DNA of 64,000 bases. Source: Watersipora subatra. Its lineage: Eukaryota > Bryozoa > Gymnolaemata > Cheilostomatida > Watersiporidae. Positions 39,201 through 46,089 of the stretch are shown piece by piece. Numbering within the stretch: the stretch's first letter is position 1; every line of letters starts with the position of its first letter. A program made the position numbers and the translations under genes. A model generated the notes under the pieces. That model saw only the letters and a program-made list of their open reading frames with translations, had not been told where the DNA came from and ran no database searches. Location: positions 16,710,182 through 16,774,181 of the forward strand of contig NC_088711.1 in the NCBI RefSeq assembly GCF_963576615.1. Reading direction: 5' to 3'.

Positions 39201-40411
39201 GGAGCTTGTAATTACATTTGTCTAGTGGATTTCTTATTGCTGCAACACGAATTAAATATATGGAGACATTTTAGAAGCATGTGTTTTCTTTGTTTCAGGC
39301 TACAAAGATATTCGGGAATGAGCAGAAAGTTCATGTTACCTGTCTGCAATGTGAGTATACAGTGTGTGAAATATATTCTTCACATACATCTATGTCTGGC
39401 CTTTGTCGTCCAACGTACCCTATACATACATCTATGTCTGTCCCCTGTCATCCGACATACCCTATACATACATCTATGTCTGTCATCCAAGGTACCTTAC
39501 ACTGGTTGCTTGGACGCAAGTTTTTGTGCAATAAACTTGCGGTTCACTTTGTAGTTGAGGTGGAGGAAGGACAAATCCTCTCTTTCACTAGAGGACAAGT
39601 CACTGTGTGGAATGCTCTGAAGAAGACGACGGAGAGCAGCTTTACACTTGACAAATATGCAGATGTAAGTATGAGACATTCTTTAAAAATGCTGCTGTCT
39701 GTGTAATTAGTACTTAGGAAATTTCAAAAAGCTACCTAAGTCAAGATATATCCTAATTGGAAGGTTTGTGCGCACGATTCAGGCTACAAGTCAATCATGC
39801 CAAGACGAGCACAGTAGCAGTTTAGGGATGATTAATATGTATAAATATATATGTATATATTATTTATATAGTTCCACTTGTATGCTCCGCATTTTGTAGA
39901 AATCCACACGAAACTGTGAGGTATGACAATGTTGTTGCTATTTCTTCCTGTGGACATGGATACATATTATTTGTTCTCTGTTTTGCACTAATGTTCGATA
40001 CTGTATTAGTTCACCAAGAAATGTTCGATACTGTATTAGTTCACCATGGTTCCTATCTATTGAACAGTAAATGTTTTACCTGAAACCAAATGACTCACAA
40101 ATTGTGTTGTGAATGATCCATTATCCTCTTCCAACTATAATTCACAGATTGTCGCTGCCAGCCTACAAGATAACTGGCTTGCTATCGCAAACAGAGATGG
40201 AGAGCTCGCCATACGCTTCGAGATACGCAAAAAGATGGCTACGTACCATTTTCATGAACCCATTGATTGGATAGACTGCCATGTCATCAAGGATCACCTC
40301 TATGTAGCGTGCCACATCAATGGCGTCAAACCCAGCATCTGTTTTCTAAAGTACCAAGTGAATGATGCATCTCTCCATGAGCCAGGAAAATATGTAGTAC
40401 GAAAGGAATAA
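191..40411 (+). CDS. NACHT-WD40 STAND NTPase gene (5' end off window), about 34 exons
   Basis: Whole-gene entry; parts are described separately. The protein has a Ser/Pro-rich N-terminal region, a NACHT-like P-loop NTPase, a long helical region and a WD40-like C-terminus, the architecture of NWD1/NWD2-type STAND ATPases. Such proteins act as nucleotide-driven signalling switches, and no substrate can be read here. Modelled exons: 191-231, 1191-1342, 1843-1973, 2684-2823, 4133-4304, 5526-5677, 6074-6235, 6999-7032, 7827-8597, 10815-10841, 12115-12291, 13376-13493, 15583-15755, 17561-17648, 18907-19000, 21398-21525, 22808-22982, 23680-23783, 24445-24770, 25185-25388, 27058-27327, 27657-27719, 29411-29508, 29755-29923, 30087-30262, 31704-31863, 33540-33772, 34538-34747, 35687-35848, 37577-37667, 38215-38498, 39299-39350, 39555-39664, 40148-40411. 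All phases agree and every intron is GT-AG, giving about 1,900 codons. It could be two genes or have extra exons; the single-gene reading rests on unbroken phase. Confidence 0.75.
1983..2375. repeat. Minisatellite, 13-bp unit
   Basis: Imperfect tandem copies of ttgttagtacttg, with shorter gtgttagtacttg variants, begin within 15 bases of the donor at 1974 and fill the start of the intron. Confidence 0.9.
2824..4132 (+). other. Intron without minisatellite
   Basis: This 1.3-kb intron of the NACHT-WD40 gene has a simple AT run near 3365-3430. I see no other feature; open frames at 2887-3294 lack splice support and are not called. Confidence 0.5.
4795..5187. repeat. Minisatellite, 26-bp unit, about 15 copies
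   Basis: Near-identical copies of a unit containing gttgagggagtcagtgagat. Only a few point changes separate the copies, so the array is young or recently homogenised. It lies in the intron before exon 5526. Confidence 0.95.
6328..6868. repeat. Minisatellite, 63-bp unit, about 8.6 copies
   Basis: The unit contains ctctctcacctgcctgtctc and gatgcatcttccatactccc. Its period is 21 codons, so both strands stay open over the array and give 170-180 residue repeat proteins that are artefacts. Confidence 0.95.
6999..8597 (+). CDS. NACHT-type P-loop NTPase exon of the NACHT-WD40 gene
   Basis: A small exon (6999-7032) and the largest exon of the gene (7827-8597, 257 codons). The Walker A motif GGQRTGKT lies at 8126-8149. 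It is followed by VRFCGLTSLTTTLPRVLLSL, which resembles the VRFLGT block after the P-loop in NWD2 and is typical of NACHT/STAND ATPases. Walker B is VVLVLDGFDKL near 8390-8420, with the acidic D that coordinates magnesium. A sensor-like LLLSVTSRED follows near 8490-8520. The exon ends at a gtaagt donor after SD. ATP or GTP binding is inferred from the motifs. The ATPase domain is cut by introns downstream rather than lying in one exon. Confidence 0.88.
7553..7798. repeat. Minisatellite, 28-bp unit, about 8.7 copies
   Basis: Tandem copies built on tctaaaatagactagctcta end 28 bases before the acceptor of the NACHT exon at 7827. Confidence 0.93.
8745..9140 (+). mobile_element. SINE-like element, copy 1 (tRNA-like segment)
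   Basis: It starts ctagcggaatgaccggcggt and ends after agctatagatggacaagccg and a cacac tail. An internal part (about 8998-9085) has tRNA-like A and B box spacing (tagctcaatggtttagc, then gaggttccgagatcaaatct). It is about 75% similar by eye to the copy at 9548-9935. Confidence 0.7.
9548..9935 (+). mobile_element. SINE-like element, copy 2
   Basis: It begins ctagcgaaatgcccggcgtt, followed by the shared aaaaatcagcttataaacag. It contains a tRNA-like segment (tggcttaattggtaagggat to gatgctgagatcaaatcttg) and ends with tagttacagctggacatacc. Same orientation and order as copy 1. Confidence 0.7.
10092..10641. mobile_element. Foldback structure flanked by direct repeats
   Basis: Inverted arms of about 100 bp (roughly 10140-10250 and 10497-10600) both contain the palindromic core gcgcatgcgcaac / gttgcgcatgcg and ggttggtacaacgtgcat in opposite sense. 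Outside each arm lies a direct repeat of about 38 bp (catacctgctggcagctgtt and catacctgttggtagctgtt, 510 bp apart). This suits a MITE-like insertion or a rearranged foldback element. Confidence 0.65.
10815..31863 (+). CDS. Middle (post-NACHT, helical) exons of the NACHT-WD40 gene
   Basis: Eighteen modelled exons from the 27-base exon at 10815 to 31704-31863. Exon 15583 ends VKHLCAG and exon 17561 carries YLNNPLLLRLVVN, the NPL-x-L block seen at the end of NACHT and AP-ATPase modules. Later exons are mostly helical (for example EMIEGMMNKVVGLMCTEEWE at 24445-24770) and probably form winged-helix and superhelical linker regions. Exon 13376 could instead begin at 13304, which is also in phase and adds 24 codons. 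Exon 24445 is entered through a tttttag-like acceptor; the earlier acceptor at 24391 would give the wrong frame. Exons 25185, 27058 and 27657 are less certain: each has multiple-of-three length, so skipping any of them keeps the frame. I do not recognise a named domain beyond the NPL block. Confidence 0.65.
10842..11332. repeat. Minisatellite, 54-bp unit with donor-like core, about 9 copies
   Basis: The unit contains cctgcgaggtaaggtacaat. It starts directly at the donor of the 27-base exon 10815-10841, and every copy carries GAG/GTAAGG, a strong donor-like sequence. The period is 18 codons. Confidence 0.93.
13766..15463. repeat. Minisatellite, 31-bp unit, about 54 copies, with higher-order structure
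   Basis: The unit contains ggttgtactgtttgtactgg. At 31 bp it shifts frame each copy, yet no plus-strand frame holds a stop, so several overlapping spurious frames arise. Variant blocks recur exactly 310 bp apart (13991 and 14301; 14731 and 15041) and 124 bp apart (15041 and 15165). Confidence 0.97.
15945..16083. repeat. 27-bp minisatellite, left fragment
   Basis: Units like aaatatgtgaaccacattgt are the same family as the array at 16960-17545. The array is interrupted by an inserted element of about 870 bp. Confidence 0.88.
16090..16955 (-). mobile_element. SINE-like element, copy 3, splitting the 27-bp array
   Basis: On the minus strand it runs from gaatgcccgccgttacacag (near 16950) to ctggatagatgatagacgac (near 16130), with a tRNA-like segment at 16165-16255. 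Inside it, near 16440-16550 on the plus strand, is a second tRNA-like segment (ggctgtgtggctgagtggta), so a different SINE may be nested in it. It sits between two fragments of one tandem array. Confidence 0.65.
16960..17545. repeat. 27-bp minisatellite, main part, about 21 copies
   Basis: The unit contains atgttaatcacattgtaaat. Its diverged end runs up to within about 15 bases of the acceptor of exon 17561. The period is nine codons, so open frames of 150-235 codons here are artefacts. Confidence 0.95.
18745..18815. repeat. Short AT-rich tandem repeat
   Basis: Four or five copies of a tttatcattatatttatcat-like unit lie in the intron before exon 18907. Confidence 0.7.
19467..20537. repeat. 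Minisatellite, 51-bp unit, about 21 copies
   Basis: The unit contains gatctaacccagatataaag and gctgtctacacatgagttgt. The period is 17 codons. The minus strand is open for 426 codons (19271-20551), the longest open frame in the window and an artefact. A variant (gacattaag) recurs at 19541 and 20051, exactly ten units apart. Confidence 0.97.
22070..22185. repeat. AT-rich simple sequence
   Basis: A run of (TA)n and variants in the intron before exon 22808. Confidence 0.8.
23046..23521. mobile_element. hAT-like MITE
   Basis: The ends gaggttcccaacctttttcg and ctccctggttgggaatgcct are inverted relative to each other (core TTCCCAACC / GGTTGGGAA). The flanks CTCTACAC and CTCTAAAC could be an 8-bp target duplication with one change, as in the hAT superfamily. 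There is no transposase frame, so it is non-autonomous. Confidence 0.6.
25565..25685. mobile_element. Transposon-end-like fragment
   Basis: The segment contains aaacctctattttcc and, inverted, caattagaggttttgcagta. The pattern resembles short terminal repeats of Tc1/mariner-like MITEs, but only a fragment is visible. Confidence 0.3.
26820..26900. repeat. AT-rich simple sequence
   Basis: Low-complexity A/T run in the intron between exons 25185 and 27058. Confidence 0.8.
27850..28385 (-). mobile_element. SINE-like element, copy 4
   Basis: On the minus strand it starts near 28385 with a gaatgc...ggtgttgcacgggtaataaaa head (like copies 2 and 3). It includes a tRNA-like stretch (agcgtagtgtattggataaa) near 27965-27990 and ends with gctataactggacacccgga near 27880. 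Confidence 0.6.
29187..29410. repeat. Minisatellite, about 44-bp unit, abutting an acceptor
   Basis: Four to five copies of a unit containing gtctgcatacagtaacttct. The last copy turns into the acceptor itself (aacttctgattacag, then exon 29411). A short palindrome of acagacagacatgt type sits inside at 29337-29390. Confidence 0.88.
30249..30515. repeat. Tandem duplication of an exon-intron junction, 44-bp unit, about 6 copies
   Basis: The first copy spans the real donor at 30262/30263. Each unit repeats acttcaacaccttg followed by gtaagct, so the exon end and the donor are copied together. Confidence 0.93.
30688..31012. repeat. Minisatellite, 18-bp unit, about 18 copies
   Basis: The unit is gggtatgataactgacgt with small variants. 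The core TGACGTGG occurs ten times. All frames are open because the period is six codons. Confidence 0.95.
32050..32910. mobile_element. Diverged dispersed repeat, copy A
   Basis: Segments such as aaaatgtaacattac, cttaaatgaattt and tactaaacacacact recur in the same order at 50560-51090. The unit around 32740-32860 (tatctcaaagtagcaacttg) also looks element-derived. No coding capacity was recognised. Confidence 0.5.
33262..33540. repeat. Minisatellite, 36-bp unit, running into an acceptor
   Basis: The unit contains aatagaatatttctatggta. The last unit reads tttctatggcag, which is the acceptor of the exon at 33540, and the exon start ggtacctccaga resembles the unit's gagtaactcccaca. Confidence 0.93.
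33540..40411 (+). CDS. C-terminal WD40-like propeller exons of the NACHT-WD40 gene, with stop codon
   Basis: Nine exons: 33540-33772, 34538-34747, 35687-35848, 37577-37667, 38215-38498, 39299-39350, 39555-39664 and 40148-40411, preceded by 31704. They show the spaced blade pattern of WD40 repeats with diverged WD dipeptides: LSHNKNNLVKLWELTGEFIG (33600s), GDILVSCKYSDATHKVLCYK (38300s), HSGLISWHLPTN (38460-38498), EGQILSFTRGQVTVW (39570s) and DNWLAIANRDGELAIRFEIR (40170s). Such propellers hold the STAND switch off or bind ligands in relatives like APAF1. Translation ends at taa 40409-40411. An AATAAA at 40606-40611 lies 195 bases downstream and is a plausible polyadenylation signal. Confidence 0.75.
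34140..34300. repeat. AT-rich simple sequence
   Basis: Low-complexity A/T run in the intron between exons 33540 and 34538. Confidence 0.75.
34748..35686 (+). other. Intron without recognised features
   Basis: This intron, between exons 34538 and 35687, is AT-rich unique sequence. I see neither repeats nor additional exons. Confidence 0.5.
35849..37576 (+). other. Intron with a simple-sequence run
   Basis: A 1.7-kb intron of the NACHT-WD40 gene. The only notable content is an (ATA/AATA)n run at about 36785-36900. Confidence 0.55.
39063..39104. repeat. Hairpin with an 18-bp perfect stem
   Basis: The arms gctctatatatttagcat and atgctaaatatatagagc flank a 6-base loop. A third partial copy of the arm follows at about 39120. 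Confidence 0.75.
39380..39490. repeat. Short tandem repeat in a WD40-region intron
   Basis: About two and a half copies of a unit containing cctatacatacatctatgtc between exons 39299-39350 and 39555-39664. Confidence 0.8.
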
Positions 40412-40605
40412 GGAACAGACCATTATTTCTAATCAAACATTCCTGAACAAATTCCTCATCTGATCTCCATGCTTAACTGTAATCCATCCATTAAGAGATT
40501 ATTATAGTTGTAATTTATTTTAGTATAGTTTTTAATTATTTATTATATATTTATTGCTTCATATTTTTTTCTAGATATATTGAACTTTTGATTGATTTCT
40601 TCTCA

Positions 40606-40611
40606 AATAAA
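40606..40611 (+). terminator. Polyadenylation signal of the NACHT-WD40 gene
   Basis: This is a canonical AATAAA 195 bases after the stop codon at 40411, followed by AT-rich DNA. It is the first canonical hexamer in the 3' flank. Confidence 0.55.
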
Positions 40612-41875
40612 CTTGAAACAAAGGGTATATTTAATCAATAGATTATATAAAATATATATAATGAATATAGAGGGCAAATTCTTGATATTTCCACTTAACA
40701 AACTGTCACCATAATTAATGGTTCAGATGACTCATGTATATTAATAAAAAGAACATTGTGGCAAGTCTGAAAAAGCTTTAGGATGAGCTGATGAAACCAA
40801 TACAGTTAACTATACACAATGCCTCTAGCTTACCCACCTTGGCTTCAAAGCATGAGGGGTGAGGCTGTCTGAGTCAGCTAACCTTTTTGGACTACAAAGT
40901 GAACCCAATTGTATTTATGCATAGCTTTCCTCTTCTATTTTACATTTTCAATCATTGTGTCTGTAGGTTACATGTCTGCTCCAACCTATTATTAAGAAAA
41001 ATAACTACACACAAAAATTGGTCTTAAGGCCTGCTCACTAACTGTTAACTATCTGATACTCTTAAAATAGCTACAAAGAATTTCATGCTTTGAGGGCTTG
41101 TTTTGCTGTCTATAACATGAAAATTGATAGGCAGCAAGCATATGTGATGATTAACAATCAATCATGATCATCTCCTAGGCAGATAAGAACACCAACACTG
41201 AGATACCAAAATGAGCAGGAGTAGCATCACTTGAAACAGTTCTTATCCAAACATCAAAGTGACGTAGCTGTGTTGAAATAGTGGATCTAAGAACTGTTAT
41301 AAACTCAGTTAAAAGATGAAAAATGCATTCAAGAGCAAATCAGGAAGCAAAAAAATACTAAAAAGTGAATAATGATTTGTAATAAATACAACCACGAACT
41401 CAATGAATTTTAGTATTAGTAAACGATAAACACTGTGCTTCACCATTTTTGCATATAATGTGGGCTAGGCGGCTCTATTTTAGTGAAAACCTACTGGGTG
41501 ATAAAAGTATCACGCCTTTAATTATAAACACAGACTTTAATATCAAACTTGAAGCTAAAATTAAATTTTTTATCACAAAACATTGTTTTAAATTGAGCTA
41601 TAATCCCAATGTTATAGTCACTTACGACGACTATTAAAATTTGCATATGCAGAACTGCATTTTTTGAGCGAAAACGCCCAATCAAGCAATTAAGAAAAAA
41701 CAAGGTAAATGGAAACGCTAGAATTAATAGCTTTTAGCCTTCACTCTAAGGATCATAGAAGTGTACAAATAAAACATTTCATCTATGAAACATACTAAAC
41801 TGGGTCGGTATTACTGCGTAGAACCTGTAAGCCAACGTACAAATGTTCTTTACTTTCCTATAAGGTCAAGGACAG

Positions 41876-41892
41876 CGGTTACTTCGCAACCG
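41876..41892 (-). promoter_or_regulatory. Candidate RFX X-box upstream of DRC3
   Basis: The sequence cggttacttcgcaaccg is an imperfect inverted repeat 58 bases before the DRC3 start codon. On the minus strand it reads GTTGCG-A-AGTAAC, which fits the RFX X-box consensus RYYNYY-N(1-3)-RRNRAC with one mismatch (the sixth base). RFX factors drive ciliary genes, and X-boxes usually lie just upstream of the start, so position and gene function agree. A chance match cannot be excluded. Confidence 0.4.
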
Positions 41893-41950
41893 TAGTTTTA
41901 AAAACGTTTTGATCTAGATTTTCACATTCTGAAGAATTTACGGTTTCAAG

Positions 41951-44900
41951 ATGAGTAGGCTCTATGACACTATAGAACCCAGTGTAATTGACGATGAAAT
42001 GCTCCATAAAGCAGTAGAAGAGCAAGGACCAAAAGAAGAAGCAGGGAAGATTGCCAAACAAGAGGGTATCGATTTTGCAGACGTCGAATCTTTACGGTTG
42101 GACTACAAAAACATATTGAAAATTGACAATCTTTGGTGTTTTACTACATTACGCAAGCTCCAGCTTGACAACAACATCATAGAAAAAATAGAAGGCCTTC
42201 ATCAGCTAGTGAATTTAGAATGGCTTGGTAAGTGCTAAATAGCTACAGACACCTCTCACAAATTAGCTGGCACCATGGCAACAACTTGATGCTAAATGTT
42301 TTGCATATGTAATCTGGTTAAAATTATTTTGTTGAAGATCTCTCTTTTAACAACATTGACATGATTGAGGGATTAGACAAACTTACAAATCTGAGAGATC
42401 TCACTCTCTATAACAACAGAATTGCCACCATCGAAAACATGGATACACTGACTCAACTACACGTGTTGTCACTGGGTAACAATGATTTGGACAAACTAGA
42501 AAATGTAAGTAAATCTAAGTTAGTATTAATTGCTATAGGTGATTTTTTATAGCAAAACTGATCTAAACACAATTTTCCATAGTAAAAACAAGAGTTTAAC
42601 AGGTTGATTTTTACGAATTTAGTTTTAGAACTTTTGCTGCAGTTTAAGCAATTAGTCGCATGTATTACCTTATTCATATACATTCTAGTTGAAACTATAA
42701 AGCGGTTTTAAAGCATTTTCAAAAGGTGTCTAAACAAATAGTTTGTGTAAAAATCAGTAGAACTTTATTGTTGATAAAGTTCGAGAACTAGCACCAACGT
42801 TGAATGTAAAAATTAAAAGAAACATAACATGCCATGCAACTACAGGTCATACTTTGTAAAAGTAAACTAAAAACAGATGTATGTAATTTGCAGTTTGCTT
42901 TACAGCAAACAAGAATGCAATACATCATGTCACTAAAAATGTACTTGTGTTATTATAGCTCTTGTATCTGCGAAGATTTAAACGCCTTCGAACACTGAAC
43001 TTGGCGGGCAATCCTTTCTGTGACAGCACTGATCCTGATTACAAGTCATACGTTGTTGCCTTCCTACCACACCTTGAGTATCTAGACTATCGACTCATAG
43101 ATGAAGACACGGTAAGACATGTGATGTTGTAAACATGATCAACCTTGATGGTTATTGCAGTAACTCGTAAAACATACGTCAAACAGATCAGGATGAATTT
43201 TTGTGCAGTGGCACTTGATGGGATTTTGCAGAAAGAAGCAGCAGAAAAGAAGTTTGATGTCGCTATAGAAGAGCTGCTCCATGATGAAAGGGTAACAGAT
43301 AGAAAACAGGAAGAGGTGGAAGAACACGCACTTCAGCTGCAACTGCACACAGTATGTTTTGTTACTTACTAAACTAGTTCTAATTGAAATCAAAATAAAA
43401 TCCAGCTGCTCATAAATCCAAAAATGGTTGAACTCGCTTGAATGTTACAAATATAGAAATTGTCTTTCTTGAAATATGCATTAAAACAACCATCATGTTA
43501 TTCCATGCACTGTAATTTTACATAGCTCTAATACCGTAAACTTTTGACAGTCCTTTGGGATGCTTATACAATACCCACCATTCAATATATTTCTAGGCCG
43601 CCTTCGTTGAGAGGATGGATGGCCCAGATTTATTTGACAGCTTGTACTCTGAGGATGTAGAAGGACAGAAACTGAACACTATGCCTAGTGTGGATGAGCT
43701 AATGGCTGAGTATGGCAAAAAGTTCACTGGTGAGCGTACAAGATTTTTGAATACTCTTTGTGAAGACACTTTAAAACATGCATTTGTCTCAGACTATTAC
43801 ATCATTCTCTGGCATACATTGGTTACACATTAGACTCCTATACATTGGTATTTCAGTCCGCTCCTATAATATAGTTCAACAATCCACGGTTTGTAGAAAT
43901 TTGTCGAGGAATATTTGATACGGGGCTGAGCAAGCATGAAGAAAGAGCTACTGAAGTCAATGAATTCTGGAACAGCATAAATGAGGCTAAAACCGAAAAT
44001 AAAAAAGAAGCTATGGACTTTATTACCCAATTCTTAGAACACAAAAAACAGGTATTACATTTTTCTCACAGAAAATTTATAAAAACTATGTTCATGAAGT
44101 TTACTGAAGGTTATTGATATCACAATACACATTTGCTAACAAATATGAGCATGACAACAAAAATCCTTATTTCTGCAGCTGTTTGTCGAACTGCAAGGCG
44201 ACCAAGATCCACAAGTGATCGAGACAAAGGTGGCGGCGTACAACACCAAAGTCACTGAAGTTTGGGATAAATTGATGGGTCTTGAGCTACAGCTTGTTGA
44301 CCAATTGGAGGTAGTTTAACTGTTACATTCTATCTAGTTGTCAGTTGGTTATTTATATTAATCAATGTAAAGGGATGCCCTTCATCAAGAAGCGAATGGC
44401 AAGCAGTATGAGAGGTGAAATCAATTTGAGACAGTCAAAAATGTGCAAGCAAAAAGTCAGCAACCTGTAGACTACCCTCAGGTACCAGTATAAAAATATA
44501 TTTTACAGGAAGCTGTGAAAGAATTCGAACGTAATTTATCTGACATGGTTGGGGCATTCATTGAGAAAGTGCAAGGATACTTTTCCCAATGTCGTGACCT
44601 TGAAAATCAACACCACGAGCGGATTCTGGAGATCTCTATGATAACTCTTGAGAAGGCAATCAAGAATGAGTTGGATGAAGAGGTGTCGGAAGACTTGAGA
44701 ATGGTAAGTTGCTGTTTAACAAAATCAAGTCTGCGCACATACGGGCTTAACCAATATGATTATGGAGTTGTCATGCCTTGTTTGCTCCTTGCAGCTTATG
44801 GTGGACAAGGACACTGTTATCAATGCAGTCACGTCATCACATGATATTCACCTGCTGAAGATTGACAATAGGGAAGATGACATCATTACAAGAATAAACG

Positions 44901-45037
44901 CCTGGATGAAAGGACTGATAGACAGCATTCATGACGAGGAGGAAGTGCAAAGGAACCGAGCTCGGGTGGCTGAAATAACACACTTTATCGATAATTTGAG
45001 AGACGAGGTAGACAACCTTGACCTTCACCAGTACTGA
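41951..45037 (+). CDS. DRC3: Dynein regulatory complex subunit 3 (LRRC48)
   Basis: DRC3 is part of the nexin-dynein regulatory complex linking outer doublets in motile 9+2 cilia and tuning dynein-driven bending. Exons: 41951-42227, 42338-42504, 42959-43111, 43232-43351, 43597-43729, 43897-44051, 44179-44310, 44509-44703, 44795-45037. All are GT-AG and phase-consistent, giving 524 residues against about 523 in human. The start [18 protein letters not shown] matches the family N-terminus. Residues about 55-190 hold leucine-rich repeats ([76 protein letters not shown]), then the LRR cap [18 protein letters not shown]. The rest is acidic coiled coil. The stop at 45035-45037 follows NLDLHQY. It implies that the organism makes motile cilia. 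Complete, with no frame break. Confidence 0.95.
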
Positions 45038-46089
45038 TGAAGAAGTCATCGGCTTATATGACTGAAAAAGTGATGACGCAAACTGAAGTTTTCTCCTTCT
45101 GTGATGTTCCAGATGTATCGTTGTAAATAGCTGCTGTGATATATATATATATATAAAGTGAGGTCACGAAGAGTCTCGTATTAAGCTAAGTTGGACAATA
45201 TTGAAAAACCTTGTGGAAATATTATTGAATTGTCCACAATGGTACAAACTGAAGACTGGGTTTGAGACATACCTGATGGCATAAAAATGCCATCACACTA
45301 CTAAACAACAAACCGTGCTATTAAATTAAATATATTCACATAACAGAAAACAGAATGGTATAGTAAAATATTGTTTTTATATAAATACAATTCTGCATTA
45401 TCTTATAACTGTTCATTTGATATAACACGTGCCAAACCTGACGGAAAAAGCGTGAGACAAAGCATTAGCGAAACAAAATGCAAGGCAATGCACTGGCAAT
45501 ACTGCATTGCATAATATGATGGAAACATTCAACAACCCATACTGATATCCAACAACAAAATAGGTAAACTAGAGATGCTGACACCTCTTAGGAGCTCTTT
45601 ACTCCGCACTTTAAGAACTAACAAAAGCTCTGAATAACAAAAAACTTTTTCATTTTTCATAAAAAGGATACGAAGAAAAATATAAATTATACTTTGTGTG
45701 AATAAAGTAATATGCTGGACAGTCTTCAACAAGCGAGCAGCCTCAAGCCTCACAACAAACCAATTACGTTACTATTTCAGGACCAGGACTGAAACTCTAA
45801 AACACCAATTTATGCAAATGCTTGTGATATGGTAGAATAGGGAAACCTGACAAAATATTTTGACCATCGGAACCTGTTCATAACATAAAATCATATCAAA
45901 AATAGATGCGAGGAAAAATCATTTTGATAATGTGATAATACCAAAGCTCGATCATAAAACTGGAGATAGTCAAGTTGTTGGACACGGTAGAAACCATGAG
46001 CTAATAAATAAACAGCCAAGCGATCACGAGAAATGTCCATACACGAGATGAGAGAAACTAGTCTGTGGACCAGAATAGAAACTGAAGCG
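45038..46089. other. Convergent intergenic region between DRC3 and GID4
   Basis: This 1.05 kb between the two stop codons should hold both 3' UTRs. It has a short (AT)n run near 45141-45157 and otherwise AT-rich unique sequence. I see no further gene. Confidence 0.6.

Larger units (their letters stand above)
40412..41950. other. Intergenic region between the NACHT-WD40 gene and DRC3
   Basis: This 1.5-kb stretch holds no convincing coding exon. It contains the NACHT-WD40 3' UTR and polyA signal at the left and the DRC3 5' flank at the right, including an X-box-like palindrome at 41876-41892. The rest is AT-rich unique sequence in which I see nothing further. Confidence 0.6.
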
